Assembly (NCBI GenBank): GCA_919901875.1
Contig: CAKKQG010000292.1
Coordinates: forward strand, 1 to 7,669
DNA length: 7,669 bases
Direction of reading: 5' to 3'
Source: Anaerolineales bacterium
Lineage (GTDB): Bacteria; Chloroflexota; Anaerolineae; Anaerolineales; VGOW01
Both the position numbers and the translations under genes were made by a program. This document shows positions 1 through 5,968 of this stretch, one piece after another. Each line of letters opens with the position of its first letter. Positions within the stretch are counted from its first letter, which is position 1. Under the pieces are notes generated by a model. The model was not told where the DNA came from and searched no databases. It saw nothing but the letters and a program-made list of their open reading frames with translations.

Positions 1-19
1 CATTATGACTCCATAGAAA

Positions 20-52
20 AGACCTCGAAGGTCGTGCAGACCTTCGAGGTCT
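20..52 (-). terminator. Rho-independent terminator of the two-component operon
   Basis: A perfect 14-base inverted repeat (20-33 with 39-52) encloses a 5-base loop. Read on the minus strand it lies 25 bases after the kinase stop codon and is followed by TTTTCT, the layout of an intrinsic terminator. Each arm is itself a near-palindrome (GACCT-3 bases-AGGTC), so the element can also be seen as two adjacent copies of a self-complementary 13-mer. It may therefore belong to a dispersed palindrome family as well as ending transcription. The 19 bases beyond it to the window edge show nothing assignable. Confidence 0.85.
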
Positions 53-76
53 GTAGTTTAACAAGGGCGCATTTTA

Positions 77-1504
77 CTACATCTTCAACGGCAGCCACAA
101 CGAGAAGCACGATCCTTTTCCAATTTGACTGCTCACTTCTAAACGTCCGCCGTGCGCTTGCGCGATCCATTTGGCGATGGAGAGTCCGAGACCGGCGCCG
201 CCCACATCGGATGTGGTGCGCGTGCGCGATTTATCCACGCGATAAAAACGATCAAAGACGCGCGGCAGATCTTCGGCTGGGATGCCGACTCCGGTATCGG
301 ACACCGTCACCCGTGCCCAACCGTTGAGGCAAGCTAAACCGAGTGTGACGGTGCCACCGTGTGGGGTGTATTTGATCGCGTTACCCACCAGATTCAGAAT
401 CACTTGCTTGAGCTTATCGCGATCACCGATCACGCGCGCCTGATCTTCTTCGCCCAACGTCACCGTCACTTTGCTCTCGGCTAACACCGTTGACTCACGA
501 TACACTTCGAGCAACAACGTGTCGAGTTCCAATTCGGCTTTGAGGATCGGCAGGTTGCCGCTCTCGGCTTGCGCCAACATCAACAAGTCGCCGACCAAAC
601 GCGACATGCGATCCACTTCCGATTGAATGGCGTCGAGCGAGGCTTTATCGGGCGTCTTCATGCGGCGCAGAAGATCGACGTTGCCGCGCACGGCGGTGAG
701 CGGCGTGCGAAGTTCGTGTGAGATGTCGGCGAGGAAGCGGCGTTGGGCGTTGAAGAGTCTTTCCAGACGTTCCAGCGTGTTGTTGAAAGCCGAGGTGAGG
801 CGACCCACTTCGTCGTTGGAGGTGCCTTTGAACGGAATGCGGCGCGAGAGATCATCGGCGCGAGTGATCTGCAAGGCGGCTTCGGTGATCGTTTCGATAG
901 GGCGGAGCGCGCGGCGTGTGGTGAGGGCGATGCTGATGGCAGATAACACAACCGACAGCACGCCGACTGAAACCAGAGTCAAGACTAGAAGATTCGTCGC
1001 CTGATCCACATCGCGCAATAACGCGCCGACCTGCAAATAACCCAACAGTTTACCGCCCGTTGACACAAGCGGCGCGGTGAGGACGCGCACCCGCGCGCGG
1101 TTAACGATCACGCTGCGAATCGTTTTCTCGCTCGCGCCGATCAGGTCAGGATCAAGCGGCTGCTCCAGACGATTGATGTTCTGCGATGCGCCGCGTATTC
1201 GACCCGAAGTGTCTAAGACTTGGATGTAGAGTCCGTCGGCTTGAAAAATATCCAGTTGAGGGATGGTGAGTATCGAGAGATCGCTGATCGGCGTGACCGA
1301 GCTGACGCGCACCACTTGTTCAGCCGTTTGATTCAGGCGGTCATCCATTTGGTTGGTGAGGCTGAAGACCAGCACGCCCCAGACCACGATGCCGAACAAA
1401 CTGATGACGACGGCGAGGATGGCGCTATACCATAAAGCGAGGCGAAGACGGATGGACAAGAAATAATGAACAATGACAAATGAACAATGAACAAAAACGA
1501 TCAT
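77..1504 (-). CDS. Membrane sensor histidine kinase, HAMP-HisKA-HATPase type
   Basis: Inner-membrane kinase that autophosphorylates on histidine and passes the phosphate to the response regulator encoded just upstream. Seen, counting from the ATG at 1504: TM1 about 24-47; an extracytoplasmic sensor region of about 120 residues; TM2 about 171-195; a HAMP linker; the HisKA H-box ISHELRTPL with phospho-acceptor H263; N-box NLVGNAIKYT (N375); G1 box DTGVGIP (D403); F-box FDRFYR; G2 box GGAGLGLS. All catalytic boxes are intact, and full length (475 aa) fits the class. The start is uncertain: residues 1-15 are encoded by a heptanucleotide repeat, and an in-frame TTG at 1459 would give the usual SIRLRLALWYS beginning. 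Neither start has a convincing Shine-Dalgarno site. The signal sensed cannot be told from the sequence. Confidence 0.95.
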   Translation of the reverse strand: MIVFVHCSFVIVHYFLSIRLRLALWYSAILAVVISLFGIVVWGVLVFSLTNQMDDRLNQTAEQVVRVSSVTPISDLSILTIPQLDIFQADGLYIQVLDTSGRIRGASQNINRLEQPLDPDLIGASEKTIRSVIVNRARVRVLTAPLVSTGGKLLGYLQVGALLRDVDQATNLLVLTLVSVGVLSVVLSAISIALTTRRALRPIETITEAALQITRADDLSRRIPFKGTSNDEVGRLTSAFNNTLERLERLFNAQRRFLADISHELRTPLTAVRGNVDLLRRMKTPDKASLDAIQSEVDRMSRLVGDLLMLAQAESGNLPILKAELELDTLLLEVYRESTVLAESKVTVTLGEEDQARVIGDRDKLKQVILNLVGNAIKYTPHGGTVTLGLACLNGWARVTVSDTGVGIPAEDLPRVFDRFYRVDKSRTRTTSDVGGAGLGLSIAKWIAQAHGGRLEVSSQIGKGSCFSLWLPLKM

Positions 1505-1523
1505 CGTTCATCATTCATCATTC
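1465..1523. repeat. Heptanucleotide array with inverted second half (array A)
   Basis: On the plus strand four 7-base units (AATGAAC, AATGACA, AATGAAC, AATGAAC) occupy 1465-1492. After an A-rich spacer, three units in the opposite sense (ATCGTTC, ATCATTC, ATCATTC) occupy 1503-1523. The two halves are partly complementary and could form an imperfect hairpin in the transcript between regulator and kinase. The array overlaps the stop codon of the regulator and the first in-frame ATG of the kinase, so it makes gene boundaries here uncertain. Confidence 0.8.
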
Positions 1524-2192
1524 CTCGCGCAGCACGTAGCCCACACCGCGCACCGTATGTAACAACCGTGCTTCGTTTTCGCCTTCCAGCTTCTGACGCA
1601 GGTAACGGATATAGACCTCGATGATGTTACTCTCGCCGCCGAAGTCGTAACTCCACACGCGATCAAAGATCACGTCGCGCGTTAACACCTGACGCGGATT
1701 CCGCATAAAGAGTTCGAGCAGTTCATATTCTTTGGCGGTGAGATCAATGGCGCGTTCACCACGAAAGGCGCGGCGTGTGCCGGTGTCTAAAGTGAGATCG
1801 GCGAACTTTAAAACTTCAGGCGATTGCGGTGAGGCGCGGCGAAGCAGGGCGCGCAAACGAGCCAGAAGTTCGTCAAACGAAAATGGTTTGATCATGTAAT
1901 CGTCGGCGCCAGCGTCGAGCCCGATGACTCGATCGGCGACGGAGTCGCGCGCGGTGAGGATGATGATGGGCACAGGGCCACCACTGCGAAGGCGGCGACA
2001 GACTTCGAGTCCGTCCATCCCCGGCAACATCCAATCGAGGATCACCAGATCGGGCGGGTTATCACGCGCGAGGTTCAATCCTGTTTGACCATCACGCGCC
2101 ACATCTACGCGATAGCCTTCGTAGGACAAGCCGCGCCGTAACAGATCGGAAATTTTGTCTTCGTCTTCGACAACAAGGATACGTGGGTTCAT
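1518..2192 (-). CDS. OmpR/PhoB-family response regulator
   Basis: Cytoplasmic DNA-binding regulator, the likely phosphate acceptor of the kinase encoded directly downstream on the same strand. Counting from the ATG at 2192 (224 aa), the receiver domain spans about 4-115: acidic pair E9/D10, phospho-acceptor D53 in [11 protein letters not shown], switch T80, and K102 in IKPF. A winged-helix Trans_reg_C domain follows, about 127-222, with [15 protein letters not shown] and the terminal [12 protein letters not shown] hairpin. An upstream in-frame ATG at 2243 would add 17 residues, but those are encoded by a heptanucleotide repeat, so I chose 2192. There is no clear Shine-Dalgarno site. The last two codons and the stop fall in array A. 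The genes it controls are not evident. Confidence 0.95.
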   Translation of the reverse strand: MNPRILVVEDEDKISDLLRRGLSYEGYRVDVARDGQTGLNLARDNPPDLVILDWMLPGMDGLEVCRRLRSGGPVPIIILTARDSVADRVIGLDAGADDYMIKPFSFDELLARLRALLRRASPQSPEVLKFADLTLDTGTRRAFRGERAIDLTAKEYELLELFMRNPRQVLTRDVIFDRVWSYDFGGESNIIEVYIRYLRQKLEGENEARLLHTVRGVGYVLREE

Positions 2193-2200
2193 AGTGAGAG

Positions 2201-2228
2201 GTTGAATGTTGGAAGTTGGATATTGGAG
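2201..2228. repeat. Heptanucleotide array upstream of the response regulator (array B)
   Basis: Four consecutive 7-base units on the plus strand, GTTGAAT, GTTGGAA, GTTGGAT and ATTGGAG, lie 8 bases upstream of the chosen regulator start. Read on the minus strand they form a pyrimidine-rich leader of CCAAC-type units. The unit core TTGGA is shared with array D at 3948-4031. Confidence 0.75.
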
Positions 2229-2233
2229 TGCGG

Positions 2234-2247
2234 TTAATAGCATAGCA
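2234..2247 (-). promoter_or_regulatory. Candidate promoter of the response regulator-kinase operon
   Basis: On the minus strand two overlapping extended -10 candidates can be read: TGC TATGCT (2247 to 2239) and TGC TATTAA (2242 to 2234). Each matches the sigma-70 -10 consensus at 4 of 6 positions. No good -35 hexamer is seen. Either would start transcription about 35-40 bases before the ATG at 2192, placing array B in the 5' leader. Weak by itself; supported mainly by the divergent layout and the 7-base inverted repeat shared with the promoter on the other strand. Confidence 0.4.
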
Positions 2248-2265
2248 CAAAGTTAATAAAACTCA

Positions 2266-2281
2266 TGCTATACTTTTATTA
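2266..2281 (+). promoter_or_regulatory. Extended -10 promoter of the roadblock gene, apparently leaderless
   Basis: TGC TATACT at 2266-2274 is an extended -10 element matching the sigma-70 hexamer at 5 of 6 positions. Six bases separate it from the ATG at 2281, so the expected transcription start falls at or next to the A of the start codon. No recognisable -35 is present, which is common for extended -10 promoters. ATGCTAT at 2265-2271 forms a 7-base inverted repeat with ATAGCAT at 2237-2243 on the regulator side. Confidence 0.6.
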
Positions 2282-2682
2282 TGACGACACAATATCGTGA
2301 AGACACGCTAACTCAAACGCTGGAAAATCTTACCCGCAACATGTCGGGGATTCGCGCCGCAGTGATCGTGAACGTGGACGGTCTGGTAATTGCAGCATAC
2401 CCACCTGCATCGGATGACTTCAACGATCCGCAAGGCGGGCATTCGGTGGCGGCAACGACGGCGTTGATCACCGGTCTTGCCGAGCGCACCTTGCAACGAT
2501 TGGCGCAGGGCAATTTGGATCGCGTGATGATCGAGGGTGAGCATGGGGCGATTGGCGTGTATCCTTGCACCGACGATGCGACGTTGGCGGTGTTGATTGA
2601 CAAGCAAGCGAAGCTCGGTCTGGCGCTGACTCTGGCGCGCAAGACGGCGACGAAGATTCGATCTATCCTCAATAAAGAATAG
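2281..2682 (+). CDS. Roadblock/LC7 domain protein
   Basis: A single-domain soluble protein of 133 aa. The roadblock/LC7 fold is recognised from the order of its parts: a first amphipathic helix (about 8-20), strand plus turn with VNVDGLVIAAYPP (about 31-43), a long alanine/leucine-rich helix (about 55-75), then IEGEHGAIGVYPC and TLAVLIDKQAKLGLAL strands leading into the last helix. In bacteria this family (for example MglB) usually binds or regulates small Ras-like GTPases, or acts as a dimeric scaffold. No GTPase gene lies in this window, so the partner is unknown. It diverges from the two-component operon, and its start has no Shine-Dalgarno site. A transporter follows 70 bases downstream on the same strand; an operon is possible but not shown. 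Confidence 0.88.
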   Translation: MTTQYREDTLTQTLENLTRNMSGIRAAVIVNVDGLVIAAYPPASDDFNDPQGGHSVAATTALITGLAERTLQRLAQGNLDRVMIEGEHGAIGVYPCTDDATLAVLIDKQAKLGLALTLARKTATKIRSILNKE

Positions 2683-2690
2683 TTTGCTCT

Positions 2691-2739
2691 ACGCAATACG
2701 GAATACGCAACACGTATTTCGTATTGCGTATTCCGTAGC
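2691..2739. repeat. Inverted heptanucleotide array forming a strong hairpin (array C)
   Basis: Seven consecutive 7-base units fill most of the gap between the roadblock and transporter genes. ACGCAAT, ACGGAAT and ACGCAAC are followed by ACGTATT, TCGTATT, GCGTATT and CCGTAGC, which are largely their reverse complements. The result is a 14-base perfect stem (2697-2710 with 2724-2737) that continues after one mismatch as a 3-base stem around a TATTT loop. No T-run follows on either strand, so it is not a standard intrinsic terminator. It could attenuate or protect a roadblock-transporter transcript. Confidence 0.85.
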
Positions 2740-2752
2740 CTCCAATCTCTAA

Positions 2753-3928
2753 ATGACTCAACCGAATAACCACCAACGTTTCCGCTTTCAACTTGTCGCG
2801 GCAGTGATCGCGCGCATTGTGCTTAACACCGCGCACCGCATGATCTATCCGTTCTTGCCCGCGTTCAGTCGCGGGCTCAACATGCCGATTGAATCGTTGA
2901 CGGCGATCCTCTCGTTACGCGGCGGATTAGGGATCATCGCCCCACTCTTTGGATCGATCTCCGATCGCTGGGGACGCCGCCACGCCATGTTGATCGGTCT
3001 CGGCGTGTTCAGCGTGAGTTGGCTCATCGTCGGACTCTTCCCTAGCTATCTCACCCTTGTCGCAGCGATCTTGATGACGACGATCTCAAAATTTATTTTC
3101 GATCCGGCGTGGCAAGCGCATCTCAGTGATCGCACGCCGTATTCGCAACGCGGCTTGGTCATTGCCCTCACTGAATTGGGTTGGTCGGGATCGGTTTTAG
3201 TGGGCGTGCCACTGGTCGGGTTGATCATTGATCGCTATCAATGGCATTCGGCATTCACGCCCATTGCCCTTGCGGGATTCATTGCCGGGTTAGGGTTGTG
3301 GCTGATCATTCCGAATGACAAGGGGCTGGCGCACAAAAACATTTTCAGCGAAGGTGGATGGAAGGCGATCATCAAAAACCCCAGTGTGTTGGGCGCGTTG
3401 AGCATCGGGTTTTTGATCTCATTTGGCAACGAGAATTTAAACAGCGTGTATGGGATCTGGATGGAAGATACGTTCAAGATCAGCGTGGTGCAGTTAGGGT
3501 TAAGCACGATGGTCATCGCCGCGTCAGAATTGATCGGTGAAGGGCTCGTGGCGGGCTTTGTGGATCGCATTGGCAAGAAAAAATCCATCGCTATCGGTTT
3601 GGCGCTGTCGGGGATCGCTAACATGATCTTGCCATTCGCCACATCCAACATCATCATTGCGCTGGCGGCGATCTTTTTCGTCTACATCACATTTGAATTT
3701 ACGATTGTCTCCACTCTGCCGCTCGTCAGTGGCTTATTGCCAAAGTCGCGCGGGTTGATGATGAGTTTCAACGTGGCCTCGCACTCGGCGGGGCGTATGT
3801 TCGGGGCATTGCTCGGCACAGTGCTGCTTCGCTACGGATTCTTTTGGAACGGGGCACTCTCCACCGCGTTGAACGTGATCGGGATTATGATTGTGGTGTG
3901 GGTGGTGAAGGAGAATATGGAGGGGTAG
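2753..3928 (+). CDS. Major facilitator superfamily transporter
   Basis: Inner-membrane secondary transporter of 391 aa, the usual length for a 12-TM MFS protein. The diagnostic loop motif A is present twice, once per half: GSISDRWGRR (67-76) after TM2 and GFVDRIGKKK (268-277) after TM8. The central loop, about 188-212, is short and charged. Hydrophobic segments fill the rest in the expected spacing. The arrangement resembles drug- or metabolite-efflux MFS members, but no residue fixes the substrate or direction, so none is assigned. The ATG at 2753 has no Shine-Dalgarno site. Array C lies just upstream and array D just downstream. The last 46 bases before the stop codon contain no C, continuing into the C-free intergenic stretch. 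Confidence 0.93.
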   Translation: MTQPNNHQRFRFQLVAAVIARIVLNTAHRMIYPFLPAFSRGLNMPIESLTAILSLRGGLGIIAPLFGSISDRWGRRHAMLIGLGVFSVSWLIVGLFPSYLTLVAAILMTTISKFIFDPAWQAHLSDRTPYSQRGLVIALTELGWSGSVLVGVPLVGLIIDRYQWHSAFTPIALAGFIAGLGLWLIIPNDKGLAHKNIFSEGGWKAIIKNPSVLGALSIGFLISFGNENLNSVYGIWMEDTFKISVVQLGLSTMVIAASELIGEGLVAGFVDRIGKKKSIAIGLALSGIANMILPFATSNIIIALAAIFFVYITFEFTIVSTLPLVSGLLPKSRGLMMSFNVASHSAGRMFGALLGTVLLRYGFFWNGALSTALNVIGIMIVVWVVKENMEG

Positions 3929-3947
3929 GGGTTAGGTGGTTGGGTGG

Positions 3948-4031
3948 TTAGAAGTTAGAGATTGGAGATTGGAGATTGGAAGTTGGGATTTTGGGTTTTT
4001 GGGATTTTGAATTTTTGAAGTTTGTTTTTTG
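3948..4031. repeat. Degenerate heptanucleotide array, 12 units (array D)
   Basis: Twelve successive 7-base units run without slippage from 3948 to 4031. They start as TTAGAAG and TTAGAGA, pass through TTGGAGA (two identical copies) and TTGGAAG, then decay gradually to TTTGGGT, TTTTGGG, ATTTTGA and TTTTTTG. Nearly every unit keeps a run of T followed by G. No unit contains C. The array fills the gap between the transporter and the small membrane protein gene and ends 3 bases before the latter's Shine-Dalgarno core. Confidence 0.8.
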
Positions 4032-4034
4032 AAG

Positions 4035-4040
4035 AAGGAG
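4035..4040 (+). promoter_or_regulatory. Strong ribosome binding site deciding the start at 4046
   Basis: AAGGAG, within the longer purine run GAAGAAGGAG, lies 5 bases before the ATG at 4046. It fixes that start over the in-frame TTG at 4022, which would sit in the repeat array. No other plus-strand gene here has such a site. Confidence 0.85.
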
Positions 4041-4045
4041 TCGCT

Positions 4046-4243
4046 ATGATGCTCTCACCCGTTTTCGCCGAACCCCTCACCAGCCTTATCCCGCTTCTGC
4101 TTTTCATCGCCGCGTTGTGTATTGCGTGGATCGTTCTGCATTTTGTGTTCAAGCTAACGATCAAAATTTTCGCGATAGGATGCTTGGGAATCTTAGCATC
4201 GGGCGCGGTGTGCGGGTTGGTAATGTGGTTGGGAGGAAGATAA
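4046..4243 (+). CDS. Small two-TM membrane protein, unknown function
   Basis: I do not recognise a family. The 65-residue product has two hydrophobic segments, about 14-35 and 41-62, joined by a short basic turn (FKLTIK), and almost no soluble part. It is therefore predicted to be an integral hairpin in the cytoplasmic membrane, with the turn inside and both ends outside by the positive-inside rule. It has the strongest ribosome binding site of the plus-strand genes and ends 2 bases before the bidirectional terminator, which supports it being a real gene. No promoter is clear in the repeat-filled gap upstream, so it may be read through from the transporter gene. Small size leaves some doubt. 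Confidence 0.7.
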   Translation: MMLSPVFAEPLTSLIPLLLFIAALCIAWIVLHFVFKLTIKIFAIGCLGILASGAVCGLVMWLGGR

Positions 4244-4245
4244 AA

Positions 4246-4284
4246 AAAAGACCCTTCGGGTTTCTAAAATCCGAAGGGTCTTTT
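4246..4284. terminator. Bidirectional rho-independent terminator
   Basis: A perfect 14-base inverted repeat (4246-4259 with 4271-4284) encloses an 11-base loop. The stem begins AAAAGACCC and ends GGGTCTTTT, so each strand has its own T-run: TTTTCGTTTT on plus, and a run of T from the A-tract at 4243-4249 on minus. It lies 2 bases after the small membrane protein stop and 20 bases beyond the groEL stop, between convergent genes, and should end transcription from both sides. Confidence 0.93.
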
Positions 4285-4304
4285 CGTTTTACATCACACT
4301 GTCT

Positions 4305-5936
4305 TTAGTATTCCGGCGGCGGGGGCGCCATCTGTTTTTCTTTTTCGGGTATGTCGGTGATGAGCGCTTCGGTGGTGAGGATCATCGCCGCAATGCTCGC
4401 CGCGTTTTCCAACGCGCCGCGCACAACCTTCACCGGGTCAATGATGCCTTCTTTGATCATATCCACGTATTCGCCAGAGATCACGTTGTAGCCGATGTTC
4501 TTGTTCTTCTCTTCCTTGGCGCGGCGGCGGACTTCGGAAATGATCACCGATCCATCCGCGCCGGCATTCGAGGCTAACTTGCGTAACGGCGCTTCAAGTG
4601 CGCGACGAATGATGGTGACACCCGCTTGTTCGTCATCATCATCGAGTTTCAACTTCTCCAACACAGCCGTGGCATTGATCAAGGCAACTTCACCACCCGC
4701 CACGATGCCTTCTTCAATTGCAGCGCGCGCGGCAGAGAGTGCATCCTCGACGCGGTGCTTCTTCTCTTTCAGTTCCACTTCGGTGGCGGCGCCCACGCGG
4801 ATGATGGCAACACCACCACTGAGCTTCGCCAAGCGTTCTTGTAACTTCTCTTTGTCGTAATCCGAAGTGCTTTTATCAATTTCAACTTTGATCTCTTCGA
4901 TGCGACCCTTGATCGCTTTCGCCGCGCCCTCACCATCTACTAAGGTGGTGTCGTCTTTCGTTGCGACAACTTTCTTGGCGCGTCCGAGATCGGCCACGGT
5001 GGTGCTTTCGAGCTTCTTGCCGAGTTCTTCGGTGATCACGGTTCCGCCGGTGAGAACGGCGATGTCTTGCAACATTGCTTTGCGGCGATCGCCAAAACCG
5101 GGGGCTTTGATGGCGAGGACGTTAAGCATTCCGCGCAGTTTGTTCAACACCAGAGTCGCCAACGCTTCGCCGTCCACGTCTTCGGCGATGATGACCAGAT
5201 CGCGTTTGCCGATCTGCACTAGCTTCTCCAAAATCGGAACGATGTCGGCGGCGGCGGAGATTTTCTTGTCGTAGATCAGGATATAGGGATCGTTGATCAC
5301 CGCCTCCATCGATTCGGGCGCGGTCATGAAATAAGCCGAGATGTAACCACGATCAAATTGCATACCGTCCACATACTCGGTTTCGAACTCCAACGCTTTG
5401 GACTCTTCAACGGTGATGACGCCGTCTTTGCCGACTTTGTCCATCACTTCGGCGATGAGGTTGCCGATGTTTTGATCGGCGGCGGAGATGGCGGCAACAG
5501 AAGCGATCTCATCTTTGCCTTCGATCTTCTGCGCTTGCTTGCGGATGCTTTCAACGGCGGCTTCGGTGGCTTTCTCAATGCCGCGTTTGATCAACATCGG
5601 GTTCGAGCCGGCGGCGACCATCTTGAGACCTTCGTTGACAATCGCTTGGGCTAACACGGTAGAGGTCGTGGTGCCATCGCCGGCGATGTCGTTGGTTTTG
5701 CTTGCGGCTTGAGCCAGCAATTGCGCGCCCATGTTTTCGTACGGATCTTCGAGAGAGATTTCTTTAGCAACAGTCACGCCGTCGTGTGTCACAGTCGGCG
5801 CGCCGAATTTCTTGTCGAGCGCCACATTGCGACCTTTGGGGCCGAGGGTTGTTGCGACCGCAGTTGCCAGAGTATCAATACCTTTTTGAAGCTTGCGGCG
5901 AGCTTCTTCTTGGAAAATTATTTGTTTCGCTGCCAT
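4305..5936 (-). CDS. groEL: Chaperonin GroEL (60 kDa subunit)
   Basis: Subunit of the cytoplasmic double-ring ATP-driven folding chamber that works with GroES. The 543 aa are full length and collinear with E. coli GroEL. Seen: nucleotide-binding LGPKGRNV (31-38), D52 in THDGVT, D87 in GDGTTT, catalytic D398 in RVEDAL, and the chaperonin signature [11 protein letters not shown] (405-415). Substrate/GroES-contact aromatics appear at Y198, Y202 and F203, one residue earlier than in E. coli. Residue 416 is E, in GGEVAL, where E. coli has G. The C-terminus ends MAPPPPEY instead of the usual GGM repeats. The start at 5936 is supported by AAAGGA 9 bases upstream. It lies 32 bases after groES, so both share one transcript under CIRCE control. 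Confidence 0.98.
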   Translation of the reverse strand: MAAKQIIFQEEARRKLQKGIDTLATAVATTLGPKGRNVALDKKFGAPTVTHDGVTVAKEISLEDPYENMGAQLLAQAASKTNDIAGDGTTTSTVLAQAIVNEGLKMVAAGSNPMLIKRGIEKATEAAVESIRKQAQKIEGKDEIASVAAISAADQNIGNLIAEVMDKVGKDGVITVEESKALEFETEYVDGMQFDRGYISAYFMTAPESMEAVINDPYILIYDKKISAAADIVPILEKLVQIGKRDLVIIAEDVDGEALATLVLNKLRGMLNVLAIKAPGFGDRRKAMLQDIAVLTGGTVITEELGKKLESTTVADLGRAKKVVATKDDTTLVDGEGAAKAIKGRIEEIKVEIDKSTSDYDKEKLQERLAKLSGGVAIIRVGAATEVELKEKKHRVEDALSAARAAIEEGIVAGGEVALINATAVLEKLKLDDDDEQAGVTIIRRALEAPLRKLASNAGADGSVIISEVRRRAKEEKNKNIGYNVISGEYVDMIKEGIIDPVKVVRGALENAASIAAMILTTEALITDIPEKEKQMAPPPPEY

Positions 5937-5968
5937 GAGGTGATATCCTTTCTAAATTAAAACGCAGA

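Noticed and set aside
34..327. Plus-strand open frame starting with GTG inside the terminator hairpin
   Set aside because: It is antisense to the kinase ATPase domain, its product is Arg-rich with no fold pattern, and its start lies in the hairpin loop.
627..1004. Plus-strand frame of 125 codons opposite the kinase
   Set aside because: Arg/Ser-rich shadow of the HisKA/HAMP region with no supporting signals.
2201..2228. Array B as a direct-repeat binding site for the OmpR-type regulator
   Set aside because: Such regulators usually bind half-sites spaced about 10-11 bases apart; a 7-base period puts successive units on different DNA faces.
3238..3657. Minus-strand frame of 139 codons opposite the transporter
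   Set aside because: The plus-strand transporter with two motif-A loops explains this stretch; the antisense product mirrors its hydrophobic codons.
3921..4003. Firm G-quadruplex call in the C-free region
   Set aside because: There are never four GGG runs within short loops; only weaker two-layer arrangements fit, so it is mentioned only as a possibility.
1465..4031. Heptad arrays as CRISPR arrays or iterons of an origin
   Set aside because: Units are 7 bases with no spacers, no cas genes or replication initiator nearby, and no DnaA-box cluster.
4305..5936. Several open frames of 70-135 codons on the plus strand opposite groEL
   Set aside because: They are antisense shadows of a strongly conserved gene, with low-complexity Ser/Arg-rich products and no ribosome binding sites.
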